Shown: one piece after another, positions 52,101-61,331 of the stretch | Layout of the letters: each line of letters opens with the position of its first letter | Numbering within the stretch: the stretch's first letter is position 1 | NCBI RefSeq assembly: GCF_009846745.1 | Contig: NZ_AQPF01000001.1 | Coordinates: 272,834 to 336,833, forward strand | From: Alloalcanivorax xiamenensis | GTDB lineage: Bacteria; Pseudomonadota; Gammaproteobacteria; Pseudomonadales; Alcanivoracaceae | DNA: 64,000 nt | Reading direction: 5' to 3' | Notes under the pieces: generated by a model | What the model was told of the DNA's origin: nothing | The model's input: only the letters and a program-made list of their open reading frames with translations | Databases searched by the model: none | Program-made: the position numbers and the translations under genes

Positions 52101-53501
52101 TCACTTACGCCGCCACTGCAGAAACGCTTCTCCTGCCTGAGCCACCGCCTCGCGCAGCGCCTGCCGGCGTTTCTCGTCCTGATGGCGAGTGCTTTGCTGC
52201 AAGGCTTTCTGTAGTGCGTGGCGTTGGCCGCGGGGCAGGGTATCGAGCCAGTGACTGTCGGCGTTGTCCAGGGCCAGCGGGTCGCGGCCGGCGTGATTGC
52301 GATCGGTGATCAGGTACCAGTGTTGCAGGGCGCGGCCGAGCACCACGTAGCCGAACTGCGGGTCACGCAGTGGTCCGAAGCGCGCCTCGCGGCCGCCGGA
52401 GGACAGCGGACCCAAATTCAGACGGTCCAGTTTGCTGGAATAGTAGAGACTGCCGGCGGCACCGAGCACGCCGCCGATCAACGCGCCGGCACCCAGCGTG
52501 TGGCCGGCGGTGAGGGCGTCCACGCCGGCACCACCCAGAGCGCCGGCGCCGAACCCGGCGGTGGCCAGATAGGCCCGGCTGACGCCCCAGGCCCGGCGCT
52601 CCCGTTCGCTGAACAGGTCATGCCCGGGCTCCCATTCCAGGTGCTGTTCCTGCCGTTGCAGATGGTGGTGCTGATAAAGCTGTTCCACCTCACGCCGCAG
52701 CCGCAGCTCCCGTTTGCGTTGCCAGTCCTGCCAGCTTTGCCGTAACCGGACCTCCAGGACGGAGCGGCTGGCGTCTTCGCCGAGGCGGGCGCTTTCGGCA
52801 TGGCCGAGCATATCGCCGAGGGCATCGGCGATCAGCGCCCAGGCCCGCTTCCGGCGGTGCCGGCGTTGCTCCCGAAGATGTTCGACGGCCTGGTCCAGAG
52901 CGGTTTCCCACTGCGGTGCCAGCTGTCCGAAACTGCGCAGCAGACGCAGGTGGGTTTCGAACGGCGCGGTGACCGCGTTGAAGTCGCGGACGATGCGGAA
53001 GTACTGCCCCAGGGCGGTACGCCATTGCTCGCCGTGGTCGTCATCGCCGATGCGGTTGATCAACGCCAGACTGGGCTGGCCGGTCCAGCGCAGAATTTCC
53101 ATCTCCGCCTCGTGCTCCTGATGATAGGGCACTGAACCGTCCACCACATAGATGATGCCGGCGCCGTCGAGAATCGGTGTCAGCAGTTCGCACTCGTCGT
53201 GAAAGCGCGGATCGTCGCGGTGCTGATTGACGAAGGCGCGTACCGTGTCGGGCCGGTCCGAGGCGGAGTGGCTGTGCGCCTGTAACCAGGCCAGCACCCG
53301 GCGGGGGCGTTGGAACCCGGGGGTATCGATCAGTTCGTAGAGCAGGTGGCCGTCCACGCTCAGCGGGTAGCGCTCGCTGTCACGGGTGGTGCCCGGCTCC
53401 AGGGCGATGGCGACGGCGTCGTTCTGTGAAAGCGTGGCGACGATGCTCGACTTGCCCTTGTTGGGGTGGCCGACCACGGCGAAGCGGGGTGCGGTGGTCA
53501 T
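52101..53501 (-). CDS. DUF3482-family GTPase
   Basis: 466-aa GTP-binding protein. G1 is VVGHPNKGKSSIVATLSQ, switch-I Thr in GTTRDSERYPL, G3 is LIDTPGFQRP, and the G4 position reads LALINRIGDDD (NRIGD rather than NKxD). The central part is Arg/Glu-rich and probably coiled (RRHRRKRAWAL, QKRELRLRREVEQLYQHHHLQ). A Gly/Ala-rich hydrophobic stretch near residue 330 (TAGFGAGALGGAGVDAL, LGAGALIGGVLGAAG) may insert into membranes. Start 53501 overlaps the stop of the DUF2868 gene (ATGA). The pair is conserved in Pseudomonas-type genomes; function unknown. Confidence 0.9.
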   Translation of the reverse strand: MTTAPRFAVVGHPNKGKSSIVATLSQNDAVAIALEPGTTRDSERYPLSVDGHLLYELIDTPGFQRPRRVLAWLQAHSHSASDRPDTVRAFVNQHRDDPRFHDECELLTPILDGAGIIYVVDGSVPYHQEHEAEMEILRWTGQPSLALINRIGDDDHGEQWRTALGQYFRIVRDFNAVTAPFETHLRLLRSFGQLAPQWETALDQAVEHLREQRRHRRKRAWALIADALGDMLGHAESARLGEDASRSVLEVRLRQSWQDWQRKRELRLRREVEQLYQHHHLQRQEQHLEWEPGHDLFSERERRAWGVSRAYLATAGFGAGALGGAGVDALTAGHTLGAGALIGGVLGAAGSLYYSSKLDRLNLGPLSSGGREARFGPLRDPQFGYVVLGRALQHWYLITDRNHAGRDPLALDNADSHWLDTLPRGQRHALQKALQQSTRHQDEKRRQALREAVAQAGEAFLQWRRK

Positions 53502-54856
53502 GAGGGCACCTCCGGGACGCGGCACAGACGCAAATGGGGATGTTGCCGCCGGTCCACGAACCGGCGCCATTGGGCCAGGGTGGCGTCGGATAAAGTACCG
53601 CCCGGATCGGTGGTCAGGGGAACCAGCGCGATCACGGTGTCCTCGCCCCACTGTTGGCGGGCGTCATCGAGAAAATCCGCCAGTTCGCCGGTGGGTGGTT
53701 CCCAGCCCTGGGTCAGGACCAGTACCGGTTCGCGCCTCTGGCCGGCCTGCTCCAGCACCGCCCGATCATGATCCAGGCTGGCGCTGCCGCCTGCTTCCAG
53801 CCGCAATGGGGCGCGCTCCCCGCCGACGAGCGCACCGAACAGCGCGTCATCGGCGAGGCCGGCGCCAGCCCAGTGGATCACCGTGCCGCTCTCCGGCAGC
53901 ACGCCATCGGCCGCCTTGCCCTGGTCCAGTGCCGGCGCCGGGGTGGCATTGCTGGCGCCGGTGTCCACCCAGGGTTGTTCAAAGCGTTGACGCAGGGCCG
54001 CCATGCCGGGGTGCCGGGCCAGCAGACGCTTTGCCCGCCAACGCAACTGGGCACGGCCCAGGGCCAGAAACACCAATCGGGGCAGCACCACGTAGACCAG
54101 CCAGACCATGGCCAGGAACGCCCACCAGGCGCCGAGCCGGGCCGGGTCGGCGGGTGTCTGATCGCTGATCCGGAAGAACCGGGATTGATCCACCAGTTCC
54201 AGCGATGGTACCGCCACTGGCAGCCATTGCCGCCATGGCCAGGCCAGAGCGTGGGTGAGTTCGTGGTAGCCCGGGGCGGAGGTTTGCAAGGTGGTGCTCC
54301 AGCCGAACGCCAGGTCGCGCACCACCACCTGCACCAGCAGAGTCAGCAGTGCGGCGATCGCGAACGCGAGCCCACCGCTGTGCGCGACCCGGGCCGCCAG
54401 CGGCGGTTGCAGATCATGCAGGGCGGAAGGTGTGGCGCCGGCCTGGTCCAGCAGCCGCCCCCAGGGGCGCCAGCCGATTCCCGCCTGCACCGTGGTCAGG
54501 ACCGCCAGCGCCAGTTGCAGGGCCGCGAAGCCGAGCAGCAGGGTAACGTTGATACGCTGGCTGCCATCGTAATAAAGCAGCCCGAGCATGGTAAGCACGC
54601 CGAGTACCGCGCCGCCGAGAACGAACAGCACGCGGGCCCGCCGCCAGCTGCGCAGACGGGGATCGTGGCCGCCGCTGGCACGGTCGGCGCCCAGGGTGCG
54701 TAACCAATCCTCGGGGAGTGGCGTGGCGCCGTCCCGCTGTCGCGCCTGCAGCGCCAGTTGGCGATCCCGGCGATGAAGAAAGTCCGGGCTCTGGCGCTGA
54801 TCCCGCTGGTATTGATCATCGAAGTCCAGCAGCAGGCGCAAAGGGGAGTAGGGCAA
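53498..54856 (-). CDS. DUF2868-family membrane protein
   Basis: 452-aa multi-pass membrane protein. Helices at about 77-95 (ARVLFVLGGAVLGVLTMLGLLYY), 103-123, 160-185 (LAFAIAALLTLLVQVVVRD) and 245-270 (FLAMVWLVYVVLPRLVFLAL). Cytoplasmic N- and C-terminal parts flank them, with a possible nucleotide-like region at the C-terminus (VIHWAGAGLADD, VLVLTQGWEPP). No ATG is available near the start; TTG at 54856 gives MPYSPLRLLLDFDDQYQRDQRQSPDFLHRRD. It is directly coupled to the DUF3482 GTPase, so the two probably form one complex. Confidence 0.88.
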   Translation of the reverse strand: MPYSPLRLLLDFDDQYQRDQRQSPDFLHRRDRQLALQARQRDGATPLPEDWLRTLGADRASGGHDPRLRSWRRARVLFVLGGAVLGVLTMLGLLYYDGSQRINVTLLLGFAALQLALAVLTTVQAGIGWRPWGRLLDQAGATPSALHDLQPPLAARVAHSGGLAFAIAALLTLLVQVVVRDLAFGWSTTLQTSAPGYHELTHALAWPWRQWLPVAVPSLELVDQSRFFRISDQTPADPARLGAWWAFLAMVWLVYVVLPRLVFLALGRAQLRWRAKRLLARHPGMAALRQRFEQPWVDTGASNATPAPALDQGKAADGVLPESGTVIHWAGAGLADDALFGALVGGERAPLRLEAGGSASLDHDRAVLEQAGQRREPVLVLTQGWEPPTGELADFLDDARQQWGEDTVIALVPLTTDPGGTLSDATLAQWRRFVDRRQHPHLRLCRVPEVPS

Positions 54857-54902
54857 GGTAGGCGTCCGTTCCGGGGTTACCGTGATGTATCGAGCAGCAG
54901 GA

Positions 54903-55148
54903 TCACCGTCTTACCGGAATGGTGTAGCTGATGTCGTCCTGACCGCAGGCGCCGCAAGCGTTGCCGAATTCACCCTGGTCCTCGCCCGCGGCGTTGAAAC
55001 CGTTCACCGGATTGTAATCCATGGTGCAGACGGTGGGGCGCGGATCCGGACAGGCGGTGGCACCTTCGGGCAGATTCGCGGAGGGGGTGCTGGCGCAACC
55101 GGTGGTGAACAGGGCGGCCGCGACCGTGACGAACAGAATGCGGTGCAT
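54903..55148 (-). CDS. Small Cys-rich lipoprotein, Kazal-like
   Basis: 81-aa lipoprotein. The signal peptide MHRILFVTVAAALFTTGC carries a lipobox ending in Cys18. The mature part is Cys-rich and resembles Kazal-type inhibitor modules (ACPDPRPTVCTMDYNPVNGF, GNACGACGQDD), although the expected VCG is replaced by VNG and one Cys is missing. Function may be protease inhibition at the outer membrane, but loss of that Cys makes it uncertain. AAGGAG precedes the ATG. Confidence 0.75.
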   Translation of the reverse strand: MHRILFVTVAAALFTTGCASTPSANLPEGATACPDPRPTVCTMDYNPVNGFNAAGEDQGEFGNACGACGQDDISYTIPVRR

Positions 55149-55538
55149 GTGATTCTCCTTGCTTCAAACAGCTACATACAAACGGGCCCGGCGTCAGCCC
55201 ATGAATCGGTCGCCGGTAATTCGGTGGTCGCCAGCGGGCGCCACCGAACCGATAGTGTAGTACGAGATATGGCGATGGCGACAATGGCTGATTGGAGGCG
55301 CCGTATTTTCAAGTAACGATTTCATGGCATACTGCGGACTCACTGAGTCACGACCGAAGCGATGAATTGCTGTCTGCCTGATTCCGCTCACACCCACAGC
55401 CCGGTGGATTGTCCCCGCCGCGGCCGTCGGCCCTATTTCCCCGATCCGCCGGTCGTTTTCGCTTAATCTCCCGTTATAGACGGTTCTCCCGTACTCTTGG
55501 GTGTTCCACGCCCGAAACGACAAATCGACGGATAGTCT
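55149..55538. other. Intergenic region upstream of the mrp operon
   Basis: No gene is seen in 390 bp. It contains one GC-rich imperfect hairpin (CGGTGG ... CCACCG, roughly 55222-55248), otherwise no recognisable promoter, although the mrp promoter must lie here. Confidence 0.5.
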
Positions 55539-58337
55539 ATGAATCTTGGGTTTCTGGTTTTGCTGCCCTTTCTTGGGGCGGTGCTGCCGCCGCTGGCCGA
55601 GCGGTGGCGTTTTTCACGCCCGGCGCTGGCCTGGGCGGCGGCCTTGCTGCCTTTGGTGGCGCTGGGGCTGCTGTGGTTCCATGGCCGCCGGGTGTTCTCC
55701 GGTGAGACGGTACGTCAGTTAGTACCCTGGATGCCGGATCTCGGCCTGAATCTGGCGTTTCGCCTGGACGGCCTGGCGCTGCTGTTTTCGCTGTTGGTGC
55801 TGGGCATCGGCCTGCTGATCATTCTTTACGCCCGTTACTATCTTTCCGCCAACGAGAAGGCGGGGCGTTTCTACTCTTTCTTGCTGTTGTTCATGGGCGC
55901 CATGATGGGGGTGGTGACCAGCAACAATCTGCTGCTGTTGGTGGTGTTCTGGGAACTGACCAGCCTCAGCTCCTTTCTGCTGATCGGGTTCTGGTATCAC
56001 CAGACCGATGCCCGTAAAGGCGCGCGCATGGCGCTGGCGGTCACCGGCATGGGAGGGCTGGCCCTGCTCGCCGGCGCCATCCTGATCGGTCAGGTGGTGG
56101 GGTCCTACTCCCTGGACGATGTTCTGGCCAATGGTGACCTGATCCGTGGCCACGCGCTTTACCCGCTGATTCTGTGTTTGGTGCTGTTGGGGGTGTTCAC
56201 CAAGAGCGCTCAATTCCCGTTCCATTTCTGGTTGCCTCACGCCATGTCGGCGCCGACGCCGGTCAGCGCCTACCTGCACTCCGCCACCATGGTGAAAGCC
56301 GGGGTGTTCCTGCTGGCGCGTTTGTACCCGGCGCTGTCCGGCACCGACCTTTGGTTCTTCCTGGTCACCGGCGCCGGTCTGGCCACGTTGCTGTGGGGGG
56401 CCATCTGGGCGCTGTTTCAGCATGACCTCAAGGGGCTGTTGGCCTATTCCACCATCAGCCATCTGGGCCTGATCACCATGCTGTTCGGCCTCAATGCGCA
56501 ACTGGCGGCGGTGGCGGGGGTGTTCCATATCATCAATCACGCCACCTTCAAGGCATCGCTGTTCATGGCGGCGGGGATCATCGACCACGAGACCGGTACG
56601 CGCGACATGCGGCGTATCAACGGCCTGTGGAAGTACATGCCGTACACGGCGGTACTGGCGATGGTGGCATCGGCGGCCATGGCCGGGGTGCCGTTGTTGA
56701 ACGGCTTCCTGTCCAAGGAGATGTTCTTCGCCGAGACCCTGGATTCCGGCCAGTTGGGAAGTCTGAGCTGGATTCTGCCGCTGGGCGCGGTACTCGGCGG
56801 GGTGTTCTCGGTGGCCTATTCCGCCCGCTTCATTCATGACGTGTTCTTCAACGGCGAACCCATCGATCTGCCCAAATACCCGCCCCATGAGCCGCCGCGC
56901 TACATGAAGGTGCCAGTGGAAGTGCTGGTGACCTTGTGCCTGGCGGTGGGGGTCCTTCCCTCGCTGACGGTGGCGGCGCTGCTGGAAGTGGCCGCCCGTG
57001 CCACCCTCGGCGGCACCTTGCCGGACTATCATCTGTCCATCTGGCACGGTTTCAACGTGCCGCTGATGATGAGCATCGTGGCCCTGGTGGGCGGCGTGCT
57101 GGTGTACAGCCAGCGGCATAGGCTGTTCGCGCTGAATGACCGCCTGCCCCGTCTCGACGCCAAACTGGTGTTCGAAGCCTGCATTCAGTCCCTGGCCAGG
57201 TGGGCGGCCACCGTCAGCAACACCCTGCGCAACGGTTCCCTGCAGAGCTATACCGCCTGGTTGCTGGCGGTGGTGGCGTTGGTGCTGGTGACGTCGGTGA
57301 CGCGGGAGCTGCTGGCCGGTGGCGGCCGCGAGATGCTGCCGCTGGATGGCGTGGCGTTGCTGTGCGGTGGCATGTTGATCGTCGCCGCGATTCTCACCAC
57401 CGCGCTGCATCGCCACCGGATGACCGCGATCATGTGCCTGAGCGTGGTGGGGCTGGTGGTGTCGCTGATGTTCGTGCGCTTCTCCGCGCCGGACCTGGCA
57501 CTGACTCAGTTGTCGGTGGAAGTGGTCACCATCCTGCTGCTGATGCTGGCGATGTACTTCCTGCCGGTGCGCACCCGTCGGGAATCCTCCATGCCGCGTA
57601 TCGGCCGGGACGTGGTGTTGTCGGTGCTGGTGGGCGGCGGTGTCGGCATTCTCGCTTTCATGATGATGACTTCCGGGGTCGATTCGATCAGCCCGTTCTT
57701 CCTGGAAAACGCCAAGCCCGGCGGCGGTGGCACCAATGTGGTCAACGTCATTCTGGTGGACTTCCGCGGTTTCGATACCTTCGGCGAGATCATCGTGCTG
57801 GGGATCGCTGGCATGGGCATTTATGCCCTGCTCAAGGATCTTGAACTGTACTCACCACGGACCGACTCGCTCGGGCGGCCCTGGGCCAAGGACGCCCACC
57901 CGCTCATTCTGGTCACCATTTCGCGGCCGCTGCTGCCGCTGGCGTTGATGATCTCGGTGTATATCTTTTTGCGCGGGCACAATCTGCCCGGCGGCGGTTT
58001 CATCGCCGGTCTGATTACCTCGGTGGCGCTGGTGCTGCAGTACGTGGCGTCCGGGGTGGCGTGGATGCATCGCCGCATCCCCGGTGATTATCACCCGGTG
58101 GTCGCGCTGGGCGTGTTGCTGGCCGGGTTCACCGGCGTCGGCGCCTGGTACTTCGGCCATCCGTTCCTGACCAGCGCGTTCTGGCATGTGCATTGGCCGG
58201 TGGTGGGCGAGTTCGAGGTGGCCACCGCCATGCTGTTTGATACCGGGGTGTTCCTGACCGTGGTGGGCGCCACCCTGCTGATTCTCGCCAACCTGGGCAA
58301 ATTGTCGTTGCTGGACGACAAGGGAGGGGTTCGCTAA
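55539..58337 (+). CDS. mrpA: Na+/H+ antiporter subunit MrpA with fused MrpB
   Basis: 932-aa polytopic protein. The first about 500 residues are the NuoL/ND5-like proton channel (SNNLLLLVVFWELTSLSSFLLIGFWYH, KSAQFPFHFWLPHAMSAPTPVSAYLHSATMVKAGVF). The C-terminal part is MrpA-specific and then MrpB-like (LILVTISRPLLPLALMISVYIFLRGHNLPGGGFIAGLI). The fusion of A and B is found in the group that includes Pseudomonas and Sinorhizobium PhaAB. It starts a six-gene operon. The stop shares one base with mrpC. Confidence 0.95.
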   Translation: MNLGFLVLLPFLGAVLPPLAERWRFSRPALAWAAALLPLVALGLLWFHGRRVFSGETVRQLVPWMPDLGLNLAFRLDGLALLFSLLVLGIGLLIILYARYYLSANEKAGRFYSFLLLFMGAMMGVVTSNNLLLLVVFWELTSLSSFLLIGFWYHQTDARKGARMALAVTGMGGLALLAGAILIGQVVGSYSLDDVLANGDLIRGHALYPLILCLVLLGVFTKSAQFPFHFWLPHAMSAPTPVSAYLHSATMVKAGVFLLARLYPALSGTDLWFFLVTGAGLATLLWGAIWALFQHDLKGLLAYSTISHLGLITMLFGLNAQLAAVAGVFHIINHATFKASLFMAAGIIDHETGTRDMRRINGLWKYMPYTAVLAMVASAAMAGVPLLNGFLSKEMFFAETLDSGQLGSLSWILPLGAVLGGVFSVAYSARFIHDVFFNGEPIDLPKYPPHEPPRYMKVPVEVLVTLCLAVGVLPSLTVAALLEVAARATLGGTLPDYHLSIWHGFNVPLMMSIVALVGGVLVYSQRHRLFALNDRLPRLDAKLVFEACIQSLARWAATVSNTLRNGSLQSYTAWLLAVVALVLVTSVTRELLAGGGREMLPLDGVALLCGGMLIVAAILTTALHRHRMTAIMCLSVVGLVVSLMFVRFSAPDLALTQLSVEVVTILLLMLAMYFLPVRTRRESSMPRIGRDVVLSVLVGGGVGILAFMMMTSGVDSISPFFLENAKPGGGGTNVVNVILVDFRGFDTFGEIIVLGIAGMGIYALLKDLELYSPRTDSLGRPWAKDAHPLILVTISRPLLPLALMISVYIFLRGHNLPGGGFIAGLITSVALVLQYVASGVAWMHRRIPGDYHPVVALGVLLAGFTGVGAWYFGHPFLTSAFWHVHWPVVGEFEVATAMLFDTGVFLTVVGATLLILANLGKLSLLDDKGGVR

Positions 58338-58708
58338 TGGAAGCATTGGTCGCGATCATCATCGCTGTCCTGGTGGGGAGTGGTGTGTACCTGGTGCTGC
58401 GGGCGAGAACCTTCCCGGTGATTCTGGGACTGACCCTGCTCAGCTATGGCGCCAATCTGTTTGTGTTCATTTCCGGCCGGCTCAAGCTGGATCAGGTGGC
58501 GGTGGTGGGGCAGAGCGCCGATCCCACCGACCCCTTGCCTCAGGCTTTGGTGCTGACCGCCATCGTCATTGGCTTCGCCATGACCGCCTTTCTGGTGGTG
58601 CTGGCGCTGCGCGCGCAGGGGGAATTGGGGTCGGATCACGTCGACGGCCAGCGCGATGAGCTGTCCGGCGAGCACCTGGATGAGCAACGGCAAGAGGAGT
58701 CCCGCTGA
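58337..58708 (+). CDS. mrpC: Na+/H+ antiporter subunit MrpC
   Basis: 123-aa NuoK-like membrane subunit with three helices: VAIIIAVLVGSGVYLVL, FPVILGLTLLSYGANLFVFI and LVLTAIVIGFAMTAFLVVLAL. DPLPQALVLTAIVIGFAM is the MrpC signature. It overlaps mrpA by one base (TAATG) and mrpD by one (TGATG), so translation is coupled. The C-terminal tail is hydrophilic. Confidence 0.95.
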   Translation: MEALVAIIIAVLVGSGVYLVLRARTFPVILGLTLLSYGANLFVFISGRLKLDQVAVVGQSADPTDPLPQALVLTAIVIGFAMTAFLVVLALRAQGELGSDHVDGQRDELSGEHLDEQRQEESR

Positions 58709-60198
58709 TGTCGAACTGGATCATGGCTCCGATTCTGATTCCCGCCCTGGCGGCGATGATGCTGCTGCTCGAGGTGCGTGAACGCCACTGGCTGCGCCGG
58801 GTTACCGGGCTGGCCGCGACGCTGGCGCTGGTGCCGGTGAGCATCCTGCTGTTCCGGCAAGCCGCCACCGGCGATATTCAGGTGTATTCGCTGGGGGACT
58901 GGCCGGCGCCGTTCGGCATCGTGCTGGTTCTGGATCAGCTGAGTGCGCTGATGGTGCTGCTGACCTCGGTGCTGGCGGTGCCGGCACTGCTCTACGCCAG
59001 CCATGGCGACGATCGCCTGGGCCCCAACTTCCACTCGCTGTTCCAGATGCAGTTGATGGGCATCAATGGGGCCTTTCTTACCGGCGATTTGTTCAATCTG
59101 TTCGTGTTTTTCGAGGTCCTGCTGATTGCTTCTTATGGATTGGCGCTGCATGGGCGCGGGCCGGCACGGGTGCGCGCCGGGTTGCACTATGTGGTGCTCA
59201 ATCTGATCGGTTCCGCGGTGTTCTTGCTGGCGCTGTCACTGATCTACGGTGCCACCGGTACCCTCAACATGGCGGATTTCGCCGCGCGGGCCGCCGAACT
59301 GGAAGGCCCGGCATTGACCCTGGTGAAAGTGGCCGGTTTGCTGCTGTGTGTGGTGTTCGGTCTGAAGGCGGCGCTGTTTCCGCTTTACTTCTGGTTGCCG
59401 GCCACCTACGCCAGCGCCACCGCTGGCGTCGCCGCGTTGTTCGCGGTGATGACCAAGGTGGGCATCTATGCGTTGCTGAGGGTGCATGGCCTGGCGTTCA
59501 GTGACGGTGCCCTGGCGGGCCTGGGGGACATGGCGCTGTGGGTGGTGTCCTTGTTGACCTTGGGACTGGCCATGGTGGGGGTGTTTGGCGCCCGCCGACT
59601 GGGGGAACTGGTGGCTTACCTGGTGGTAATGTCGGTGGGGACGCTGGTGGCGGCCCTGGCCTGGGGTACTGAAGAGGCGATCAGCGGCGCGCTGTTTTAC
59701 TTGCTTCATTCCACCTTGATCTGTGCCGGCCTGTTTCTGCTCGCCGATCTGGTTTCGCGGGGGCGGGGAGAGGTTGGCGACGCCCTGATGGCGGGGCCGC
59801 GTCCGCCGGCGGCGGGCCTGCTGGGGGCGCTGTTCTTCATCGGTGCCGTGGCGGTGGCGGGGTTACCGCCGTTGTCCGGTTTTCTCGGCAAAGTGATGCT
59901 GTTGCAGGCGGTGCCCGCGCCCTTGTACTGGCTGCTGCTGTTGGCGGGTGGCCTGCTGGCGGTGGTCGGCCTCAGCCGCGCCGGCTCCACTTTGTTCTGG
60001 CGCGCCGGAGAGCCGACGGCGAATGTGGTGCTGAACAAGGGGCGGTTGGCCGCGGTGATCGTTTTACTGGCCATGGCACCGGCGATGGTGCTGCTGGGTG
60101 GGCCGTTGTCGGCGGTCACGGAATCGGTCGCGGCCCAGTGGGCGCAGCCGGATCTGTATATCCACGCGGTCCTGGGCTATCCGGGAGGTGCACAATGA
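58708..60198 (+). CDS. mrpD: Na+/H+ antiporter subunit MrpD
   Basis: 496-aa NuoM/NuoN-like membrane subunit with about fourteen helices. Family strings are FLTGDLFNLFVFFEVLLIASYGLALHG, FGLKAALFPLYFWLPATYASATAGVAALFAVMTKVGIYAL and GLPPLSGFLGKVMLLQA. Conserved Glu in FFEVLL and Lys in VMTKVG are the proton-path residues. It is needed with MrpA for Na+/H+ exchange. Confidence 0.95.
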   Translation: MSNWIMAPILIPALAAMMLLLEVRERHWLRRVTGLAATLALVPVSILLFRQAATGDIQVYSLGDWPAPFGIVLVLDQLSALMVLLTSVLAVPALLYASHGDDRLGPNFHSLFQMQLMGINGAFLTGDLFNLFVFFEVLLIASYGLALHGRGPARVRAGLHYVVLNLIGSAVFLLALSLIYGATGTLNMADFAARAAELEGPALTLVKVAGLLLCVVFGLKAALFPLYFWLPATYASATAGVAALFAVMTKVGIYALLRVHGLAFSDGALAGLGDMALWVVSLLTLGLAMVGVFGARRLGELVAYLVVMSVGTLVAALAWGTEEAISGALFYLLHSTLICAGLFLLADLVSRGRGEVGDALMAGPRPPAAGLLGALFFIGAVAVAGLPPLSGFLGKVMLLQAVPAPLYWLLLLAGGLLAVVGLSRAGSTLFWRAGEPTANVVLNKGRLAAVIVLLAMAPAMVLLGGPLSAVTESVAAQWAQPDLYIHAVLGYPGGAQ

Positions 60199-60683
60199 TC
60201 CGCAAACTTTACCCGTTCCCGACTCTGAGTGTGTTTCTGCTGCTGATGTGGCTGCTGCTCAGCGGCTTCAGTGCCGGCCACCTGGTGCTTGGCATGGTGC
60301 TGGCGACGGTGCTGCCGCTGGGTACCCTGCCGTTCTGGCCCAATGTGCCGAGGCTGCGCAATTTTCACAAACTGGTGCTGTTCGTGTTGATGGTGCACTG
60401 GGACATCGTCGTCGCCAATCTGTCGGTGGCCCGGCGCATTCTGGGGTCGCCGAAGAATTTGCGCCCGGCGTTCGTCGAGGTGCCGCTGGACATCAAGGAC
60501 GACTTCGCCATCACCCTGCTCACCAGTACGGTGTCGTTGACGCCGGGCACGGTCAGCGCGGACATCAGCGCCGATGCCAGCCGTATGCTGGTGCACGCCC
60601 TGCATGTTGAAGACGAGGCGGTACTGGTGAGCCAGATCAAACAGCGCTACGAGCGGCGTCTCAAGGAGATCTTCGAATGTTAG
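60195..60683 (+). CDS. mrpE: Na+/H+ antiporter subunit MrpE
   Basis: 162-aa MrpE subunit with two N-terminal helices (TLSVFLLLMWLLLSGF, LVLGMVLATVLPL) and a soluble C-terminal domain (VPLDIKDDFAITLLTSTVSLTPGTVSADIS). This last string is diagnostic for MrpE. Its ATG overlaps the mrpD stop (ATGA). The longer frame from 60138 lies inside mrpD and is rejected. Confidence 0.95.
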   Translation: MIRKLYPFPTLSVFLLLMWLLLSGFSAGHLVLGMVLATVLPLGTLPFWPNVPRLRNFHKLVLFVLMVHWDIVVANLSVARRILGSPKNLRPAFVEVPLDIKDDFAITLLTSTVSLTPGTVSADISADASRMLVHALHVEDEAVLVSQIKQRYERRLKEIFEC

Positions 60684-60946
60684 AAACGGTCATCGCCATC
60701 GCGTTCGGACTGTTCGTGGTGGCCCAGCTGTTGAATCTCTACCGTCTGCTGCGGGGGCCGAGCCTGCCGGATCGGGTGCTGGCGCTGGACACCATGTACG
60801 TGAACAGCATCGCGCTGATCGTGCTCTATGGTTTGTCCAGTGGCAGCAAGCTGTATTTCGAGGCGGCCATGCTGATTGCCCTGATCGGGTTTGTCAGCAC
60901 CGTGGCCGTGGCCAAGTACATGACCCGTGGCGACATCATCGAATAA
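60677..60946 (+). CDS. mrpF: Na+/H+ antiporter subunit MrpF
   Basis: 89-aa three-helix subunit: ETVIAIAFGLFVVAQLLNLYRLLRGPSLPDRVLALDTM, MYVNSIALIVLYGL and FEAAMLIALIGFVSTVAVAKYMTRGDIIE. The RGPSLPDRVLALD motif is the family mark. It overlaps mrpE by 7 bp. Confidence 0.95.
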   Translation: MLETVIAIAFGLFVVAQLLNLYRLLRGPSLPDRVLALDTMYVNSIALIVLYGLSSGSKLYFEAAMLIALIGFVSTVAVAKYMTRGDIIE

Positions 60947-60963
60947 GCCGCGAAGGAGCTTGA

Positions 60964-61296
60964 ATGGATATCGTGATCGAATACATCACCGCGATCTTCC
61001 TGCTGATTGGCGGGGTGTTCGCGCTGATCGGTTCCCTGGGACTGGTGCGGTTGCCGGATTTCTTCCTGCGTCTGCATGGTCCGACCAAGGCCACCACGCT
61101 GGGCGTGGGTGGCACCATCATGGCGTCCCTGGTGTACTTCTCCTGGAGTGAACACACCCTGCACCTCCATGAGATTCTGATTACTCTGTTTCTGTTTATT
61201 TCGGCACCGGTGTCGGCGCACATGCTGGCCAAGGCGGCCATGCACCGGGAGCTCAAGTACCGCGAGGACACCCGCGGCAAGCCCTGGAAGCAGTAG
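60964..61296 (+). CDS. mrpG: Na+/H+ antiporter subunit MrpG
   Basis: 110-aa MrpG subunit, three helices. AIFLLIGGVFALIGSLGLVRLPDFFLRLHGPTKATTLGVGG is typical of the family. It is the last gene of the complete A(B)CDEFG operon that exchanges Na+ for H+ and supports pH and salt tolerance. REP elements follow its stop. Confidence 0.95.
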   Translation: MDIVIEYITAIFLLIGGVFALIGSLGLVRLPDFFLRLHGPTKATTLGVGGTIMASLVYFSWSEHTLHLHEILITLFLFISAPVSAHMLAKAAMHRELKYREDTRGKPWKQ

Positions 61297-61331
61297 CGGC
61301 CTAGAGGCCGTTGTTCATCGCCACGGTATTG

